Positions 6,371-11,397 of a stretch of DNA of 11,397 nt are shown piece after piece. Origin of the DNA: Synura sp. LO234KE (taxonomy: Eukaryota > Sar > Synurophyceae > Synurales > Mallomonadaceae); NCBI GenBank assembly GCA_015143735.1, contig VKHC01000520.1:1-11397 (forward strand), written 5' to 3'. The notes under the pieces were generated by a model. The model saw only the letters and a list, made by a program, of their open reading frames with translations, did not search any database and was not told the origin of the DNA. A program made the position numbers and the translations under genes. Numbering within the stretch: the first letter of the stretch is position 1; each line of letters starts with the position of its first letter.

Positions 6371-9300
6371 ATGAGTCGCACGCGTTCCTTTGGACTATTG
6401 GACATGATGAATGAGGATGTAAAATCCTCGCCTGCAGCTAGCGATCGCTATGGCAAGGGTATATACGTCGATAAGGTAAGTCGAGAGCAACGAAAATTTG
6501 GAAAAATATCATGGTTATCGTAGGGTTCGAGACTTTGTGGATTATAACGATTCCCATGGCGTTGTGAGATATGATTTATTAGTACACAGCGATATTTTAA
6601 TTGCGTCCTTGTATTTGTTTACGTTTAGTTTACCCAGACCGAATACGATAGCGATTATGAGTGGCGAAGGCGGGACAGGAAAGACAAGAAAAAGAGAAAG
6701 AAAGAAAAGAGAAGTAAGAGAGAATCTGGTAGAGGAATCCATGATGTAGAGTACTCTGATTTTCCTCGGGAAAGAACTGATGAATTATTAGATCGTGCTG
6801 ACGGAAATTATAGAAGGTACTAACATTTTCTTGGAAATTTAATATTCAAATGACTTTCTCAATTCAAGCGGCCATTCCGGAATAATGACTAGAGTTCCTG
6901 CATCATCTCCACCAGACGCGGTGCGAGTAAAAACTCCTAAGGAGTGCTTATTTGGTACATTAATCGCTGACGAGTTATATGCAGCGGATGCTCAGACTAA
7001 AACGAAGTCTTTACCATCTAATGATCTTAGTGAAATTAATATGAAACGCTGGAATCCGTCTGTGAGCTCCAATCCAGTGGAATCATCCACTGGTGTGGGT
7101 CTTGTTAGCAGCGAAGAGCCCTTAAAAGTTATCCCGAAATCAACCGTGGAAGAGGACCGAGGCACTCTTGAGGTTCATTCATCATTTCTATCTACACTCA
7201 TTTATCTTTCATCCCTATTATGTAATGCCCTAGCAGAGGGGACGCCCTCCTTTCCCTTCTGATCGCCATAGTTACCCTCCCTCTGACAGAGGTAAGCAGC
7301 ACCCTCTCCCAGGCTTTGAACATCACCGAAACCAAACCCGATCCCGGAGCCTATCAGGGTCGCAGAGAAGTCGTAGTCGCAGTTACAGCAGAGGTCGCTC
7401 TTGGTCTCGTGGTCGTTCGCGCTCCTCGTATTCCAGGTCGTTCTCCAGGTCGCGGTCCAGGTCACGGTCATGGTCTCGATCTAGCTCAAGACACAGGAGG
7501 TCCTCTTCGTACCGCAGTGGAAGTGGAGGGGGTGGGGGGTACCCAAGGAGACCTCCTCCCCCTGTGGACGAATTTGGCCGTGTCCGCCCGTACCCTCCGG
7601 ATCGTAATTGGCCGGGCCCGCGGGGTGGGGGACCCGGACCTGGTGACCGTCGGTTCTATGGTGGTGGCGGGCGGGATCAACACGGAGGTCGATATGACTA
7701 CCCGCCCCCGCCACCACACGGGGGAGGGGGAGATCCTCGATATGAGGGTGGGGGCTATGGCAGGCGAGGTGGTGGCTATGACCGTGGTCGCGGGCAGATA
7801 TGGGGCCGAGGACGTGGCGGGGGAGGGCGAGGCCGCGGGGGGAATTTCCCAAATAACAATAACTCCTTTGATCCCAGAAATAGAGACCGTCAGGGTGGAC
7901 CGCCTCAAGGGAGGCCCCACGGTGTGTACCCCGAGGATGGTAACGTCCGGGACAACAGAGAGGTGGACCCAAGCGTGGATGGGCGCGGGAGGATGGACGT
8001 CGCCAACGAAGACGGTAAAGCTCCGGGTGATCAGCAGAGGCCTCCTTATCCAATGAACGAGCGCAACGAGACTTACAGAACAGAAACGCCGGCAGATTCT
8101 CAATTTGCGACGGTAAGCGTTTGAGTCCGCGCTGTCAGGGTTGACATAAGCCTTGTATTCACGGAATATATGTCATTCAGGGCGAGCGAAGGGAGCCTAT
8201 CGGTCCCACTGCCGCTGCTTCCAACGACCCTGGCCACAACGAGGAGGTCAAACCCGACGGTTCCGTCCATAAGGAGGACGCGGATGACGTCAGGCGATAC
8301 AAACCCTCGTACTCGGGTTACTTCGTGAGGGACGGCCACGCGGAGGAAGACGTGGAGGCGGACTCGAGGGAGAAGACCAAGGGGGCCGCGCTGGAGGTGC
8401 GCACTCAGCCCGCCCCGACGTCGATGTATGACGTGGAGGAGCCGACGGCGTCTCCCACGGGTAAGCAAGAGGGCGAGGCTCCGGATTCGTCGGCAGGCGG
8501 GCACGTGCGCAGGCGGGGGGAGGGATTCGAGGACGAGGGGGATTACATGTCTATGGCATGGATAACGGAGAAGAAGGGGGATCGAGCAAAACGCCGGCGC
8601 ATCGCTGCGGCGGGAGCAGCGGCCCCCTCGGGCTCACCTGCTGGTTCGAATGCCCCATCCACTGTCTCCAGTGCAGGAGGGGAGTTGGAGCCGATCATAC
8701 CCCAGTCGGAGAAGGCGTCGGAGATTTATCAGAGCATTCTCGCGTCCACACAGAGCCAAACTGCCGCCGCTTCCGCTGCCTACGCTTCTGCCACTGCGAT
8801 GCCTTTCCCCATGGTGGGGGACCCATTCGGATCAGCCGCTACTTTCATGATGCCTTACGGTGCGCTGGGAGCTGGAAGCCCCAGTCCGTTGGTTAGTGGT
8901 TTGCCGTTGCCCGCGCCCGCACCGGCGCCCTCTTCTACAGTGTTTTTATTGCCTCCGCCACCCACGGCACCTGTCACCATAGTAGAGCAAGAAGTCGCGA
9001 AACCTGTTGTGGAGGTGCCCTCGGTTGTGGTTACACCTGTGGTTGCACCTGGGGATGGGAATGAGCGCGCTCCAATCGGTCCCACTATGCCTGACGGCTG
9101 GCGTGATACCGATGTGCCTGTCAAGGTGGATAGTGCTGTTGACAATGCCCCGTCAAATAGAAACCATACTTCGTCGACCGCTGAAACAGTTACAGTGGAA
9201 CCTGCTGTGGGCCCCTCATCATCATCTGCGCGAGACAATGTCTTGGTCTCTAACACCGAATTTGTGTTAGTGCAGTCGAGGGAGGAGGATCAGATTGCTC

Positions 9301-10001
9301 AGACCCAAGCGAGTGCGCCTCCTGCTGTTCCTGTGCCTACAGTCCCTTCTTGGAATATGGCTGAGGCTCGTCCCCAAGACGTTGGTACACCGGATGTAAA
9401 GCCGTCGCCTACAGGTGCAGTGAATGAGTCCCTAGGCTCGCCCTCCGCTGTTGCGAGCTCATTCAATGCCGTCAGCAATTTGGTCCAGAACGCTGTTTCC
9501 GCGGCAGTTCCGTCGCCTGTGGCTACTCCATCGGGTGTTCCCATGGTCGTGGAGAGCAGTTCTGCACTGCTCTCTCCCTCGAGTTCGGTCCCGGCGACCC
9601 TTTCTGTGCCGGCGGTGGCCACCCCCAATCCGATAGCGGTACCTACTACTGCTACAAGCAGTACAGCAGGCTCAGTTACTCCAGCCCCAGTCAGTGTGCC
9701 CGTCCCTCAGCCGATTCCCATGGCGCCCGCCGCCGCCAGCGTGACTATCCCACCCTTCCTGCCGTCACTGCCTGGGTACCCCCTGGCCCTCCCCCAAATG
9801 CCAGCCGCCCCGACCATAGAGCAGCAGCAGCAAGCGGCCACCATGGCGGCGTACCAGCAACAACAGCAGTATTATATGCAGCAATACTACATGCAGTACT
9901 ATCAGCAGTACTACCAACAGATGTACGCGGCTGCACCTGCTGCGGATCCGAGAGCGATGGATCCAGCGATGAGGAGGTTCTACGGGATGGACGACAAATA
10001 A
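6371..10001 (+). CDS. Five-exon RS/RGG/Gln-Tyr-rich low-complexity protein (about 1095 aa), probable nuclear RNA-processing factor
   Basis: Exons assembled by hand: 6371-6475, 6638-6816, 6869-7172, 7234-8112 and 8181-10001 (stop TAA), all in frame. The start ATG has A at -3 (ACAATGAG). Domain order: a short N-terminus beginning MSRTRSFGLLDMMNED (1-35); an acidic/Tyr then strongly basic block (TEYDSDYEWRRRDRKDKKKR, from 36), a likely nuclear signal; a plain hydrophilic part to about 196; an RS domain (about 231-291) with dense Arg-Ser dipeptides; a Gly/Arg/Pro/Tyr-rich RGG-type domain (about 292-402); an acidic stretch with DYMSMAW and KRRR (about 610-630); a long Ala/Pro/Ser/Thr/Val tail; and a Gln/Tyr prion-like segment (about 1036-1071) before the end RRFYGMDDK. 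The motif PIGPT occurs twice (495-499, 787-791). RS and RGG domains are typical of splicing and mRNP proteins that bind RNA and condense. No RRM, KH, helicase or G-patch fold is visible, so the family is unassigned. Exon 4 and 5 sequence is GC-rich compared with the flanks. Confidence 0.8.
6476..6637 (+). other. Intron 1 of the RS-domain gene (phase 0)
   Basis: The donor AAG|GTAAGT at 6476 is near-perfect. The acceptor is CCCAG ending at 6637; TTTAG ending at 6628 is a second acceptor in the same phase and would add Phe-Thr-Gln. Reading through the intron meets a TAG at 6521-6523. The exon after it opens a clearly coding, charged frame. Confidence 0.75.
6817..6868 (+). other. Intron 2 of the RS-domain gene (52 bp, phase 2)
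   Basis: Donor AGAAG|GTACTA and acceptor ATTCAAG ending at 6868. Joining restores the frame through an AG|C (Ser) codon into GHSGIMTRVPASS. TACTAAC, the classical branch-site string, overlaps the donor at 6818-6824, too near the 5' end to be the branch point. TGACT at 6851-6855 is better placed. Confidence 0.7.
7173..7233 (+). other. Intron 3 of the RS-domain gene (61 bp, phase 0)
   Basis: Donor GAG|GTTCAT is weak. The interior is rich in T and C and ends in CCCTAG at 7233, which is also the TAG stop of the downstream frame, so the intron must be removed to enter the RS domain. An in-phase alternative donor with better consensus (GTGAGC) lies at 7062 and would drop 37 residues. Confidence 0.65.
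8113..8180 (+). other. Intron 4 of the RS-domain gene (68 bp, phase 0)
   Basis: Donor ACG|GTAAGC and acceptor TGTCATTCAG ending at 8180. The upstream frame would stop at a TGA (8122-8124) if unspliced. Removing the intron joins Thr489 to a long open frame starting GERREPIGPT. Confidence 0.85.
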
Positions 10002-10002
10002 A
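9997..10002 (+). terminator. Candidate poly(A) signal AATAAA overlapping the stop codon
   Basis: The end of the RS-domain gene reads AAATAAAG: the AATAAA hexamer includes the whole TAA stop (9999-10001). If used, the 3' UTR would be very short. Further AATAAA strings on the plus strand at 10627-10632 and 10812-10817 are alternatives. Confidence 0.4.
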
Positions 10003-10825
10003 GCAAAATATAGCTAGATAAGCTGCATTCGCCGGATATGAGTAGCAGAGTAGGCGAGAGGGTGGGTTACACCTAACTGCTGTCAACGACCTTTTGATTC
10101 CATCAGACAATTAGGTTTTAGCTTTAGTAACTAATTTCACTCTATTTTAAACGCAATTCGCTTGAAACGGTGAATCCTCCTTAGTAAGAAAACTAAAATA
10201 TGCGGTATAAGATCCACCATACGTAGGTTGTATAAAAATTTGATGTTCAACTTCTTGCTAGGGTTTCTGTACGAAGAAATAGCAGTAAAGAATACATAGA
10301 ACACTCTGGAGTAGCAATTTACCACTAGCAGTACTCCCTTACAAGAATCCACCAGTTGTTATACCACATCAACGAGAGGCCATTTACAAAAAATAATCTG
10401 GGCAAGAACAAAGTAATTGTTTTTCGTTTTTCTACAATCAAGCTTGACGCATAGCATCCTGAATGCTGCATCCGCACTAGTAGTACTATACTGTGGTTTT
10501 GGTCAGCAGAGTTCTACGAGGATGCATAGTAGTAGAAGCTAAGAATTATTTTAATTATTGAAGCTTTTAAAGCGCTCCAAAAAGTCTTTTTCTGATGGAC
10601 CACCACACCGCCAACAAAAGCCAAAGAATAAAAGTTAATTAGCTACACGCATGAAACAAACAATAGTAACACTGAAAACACCCATAAAACCGCAAAAACA
10701 TCACAGTAAATTACAACGCGATTCAAAAGCAAAACATTTATCCTGCACCAAATCTTCTACTCTGAACGCTGTGAAAAACGGCTCTTGCAAAATGTGATTG
10801 CTGACAATTTCAATAAAACTGCGGA
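10002..10825. other. Convergent 3' intergenic region
   Basis: About 820 bp between the ends of the RS-domain gene (plus) and the pseudouridine-synthase-like gene (minus). It is AT-rich with many short A or T runs, as expected for 3' UTRs and terminator regions. A 71-codon minus frame (10137-10352) has no recognisable features. Related strings ACTAGTAGTACTATA (10477-10491) and GCATAGTAGTAGAAGC (10524-10539) are a weak local similarity. No RNA gene is seen. Confidence 0.55.
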
Positions 10826-11397
10826 CTATCGTTTGTTCAATTTACGACCCCCGTGTGCGCTGGCACTGGATTGGGAAGTCGCCAAGTAATCCTTCAAAGA
10901 TAAAACTTTGATACTACGCTGCTCGGCGCCCATGTCACTGTCGTCATTTGGGACACGATTTTCCGGCCGGACAGGGGCTGCAATCACGGACGACTCTCTG
11001 GAATATTGATACTGCTCTTCCCTACACTGCTCAAGGAACTGCCGAAACGACGGGGGCTCGTCACATCGGATCGAAAGGAGCCTCTTCGTGACAGGATGGA
11101 TCACACGCACTTCCTCTAAGTGAAGGCAGAGTCTCCGCAAAGGATTCGGGACAGAGACGTTACCCACACAGTCCGTGTCACCAAGGACGGGCAGTCCTGC
11201 GCGAGTGAGCTCGTCTCGTAGGCGAAGAGACGGGTCTCGATCTCGGCAGAGGCTTGTCGCCAATGAGATAGCGAGCTTGGAGTATGAGGAGCTGCTATAT
11301 CCTAAGTTATATCCCGGAGTTTTAGGAGAAGTGAAACTATCGACCACCTGATAATAGGCCACAGTTACGGGTGATTTATGAGTGTTTGGAGTTGATG
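10826..11397 (-). CDS. C-terminal part of an RluA-type pseudouridine synthase-like protein (5' end outside window)
   Basis: The frame is open from the window edge to a TAG at 10826-10828, about 189 residues visible, with no in-frame ATG near the edge; the true start or an exon border lies outside, so the 5' end is partial. The order of features fits the C-terminal half of RluA-family RNA pseudouridine synthases. PVTVAYYQVVDSF (residues 9-21) corresponds to the 'AxTxYxVL' strand. RLRDELTRAGLPVLGD (58-73) corresponds to 'RxHQIRxHLxxxGHPIxGD', and LCLHLEEVRVIHPVTKRLL (90-108) to the terminal 'LHA..L.F.HP.TGE' strand. The catalytic Asp motif would lie upstream and cannot be checked. The conserved HQ of the substrate-binding motif is absent here (RLRDEL). 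A hydrophilic tail of about 60 residues ending GGRKLNKR follows and may hold a localisation signal. Confidence 0.65.
   Translation of the reverse strand, partial: STPNTHKSPVTVAYYQVVDSFTSPKTPGYNLGYSSSSYSKLAISLATSLCRDRDPSLRLRDELTRAGLPVLGDTDCVGNVSVPNPLRRLCLHLEEVRVIHPVTKRLLSIRCDEPPSFRQFLEQCREEQYQYSRESSVIAAPVRPENRVPNDDSDMGAEQRSIKVLSLKDYLATSQSSASAHGGRKLNKR

Noticed and set aside
6818-6824. TACTAAC at the start of intron 2 as branch point
   Set aside because: It overlaps the donor site and lies about 45 bases from the acceptor in a 52-bp intron, too near the 5' end for lariat formation.
7316-8056. 246-codon plus frame and the minus frames at 7481-8103 overlapping the RS/RGG exon
   Set aside because: Shadows of the GC-rich, repetitive RS/RGG exon in other frames; the frame joined by splice sites carries the dense Arg-Ser and Arg-Gly pattern.
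8855-9628. Minus-strand frames of 133 and 109 codons rich in Thr, Gly and Ala
   Set aside because: They are the complement of the Ala/Pro/Val/Ser-rich tail of the RS-domain gene, which gives few stops in any frame.
10137-10352. 71-codon minus frame in the convergent intergenic region
   Set aside because: AT-rich chance frame without motif, splice context or recognisable composition.

Overview
This is a window of nuclear DNA from a eukaryote. The plus-strand gene can only be read through by removing short GT-AG introns (about 52 to 162 bp). AATAAA signals sit at the ends of two genes, genes lie on both strands with intergenic spacers, and much of the window looks like decayed mobile DNA. There is no operon structure. 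The patatin subfamily seen here is, as far as I know, typical of algae, stramenopiles and plants, so an alga or related protist is the best guess. I cannot name the organism. The stop codons used (TAG, TAA) fit the standard code.

The left 4.5 kb holds no intact gene that I can defend. Positions 1-237 (minus) carry an open frame running off the window edge; it vaguely resembles the C-terminal part of a non-LTR retrotransposon reverse transcriptase. At 734-985 there are two diverged copies of a roughly 100-bp direct repeat, 150 bp apart. Between about 1560 and 4530, several protein-like stretches on the minus strand are interrupted by stops and frame changes. They look like old transposon coding sequence rather than functional genes.

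The right 7 kb holds three convincing genes. (1) A single-exon patatin-like acyl hydrolase, minus strand, 4579-6042, 487 aa, with oxyanion loop, GxSxG nucleophile and catalytic Asp all present. (2) Divergent from it, a five-exon gene at 6371-10001 (plus) that I assembled by hand into a protein of about 1095 aa. It is almost wholly low-complexity: a charged basic block, an RS domain, an RGG/Gly-Pro domain, a long Ala/Pro/Ser/Val tail and a Gln/Tyr prion-like C-terminus. It looks like a nuclear RNA-processing or condensate-forming protein, but it has no RRM that I can see. (3) Converging on it from the right edge, the 3' part of an RluA-type pseudouridine synthase-like gene (10826-11397, minus), with the usual substrate-binding signature altered.

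The patatin and RS-protein genes share a 328-bp divergent spacer containing a 15-bp palindrome of the form CGG-N7-CCG. The genes do not form an obvious pathway: one is lipid metabolism and two are RNA-related. The most interesting object is the RS/RGG/QY protein, together with the alternative splice options visible in its introns.
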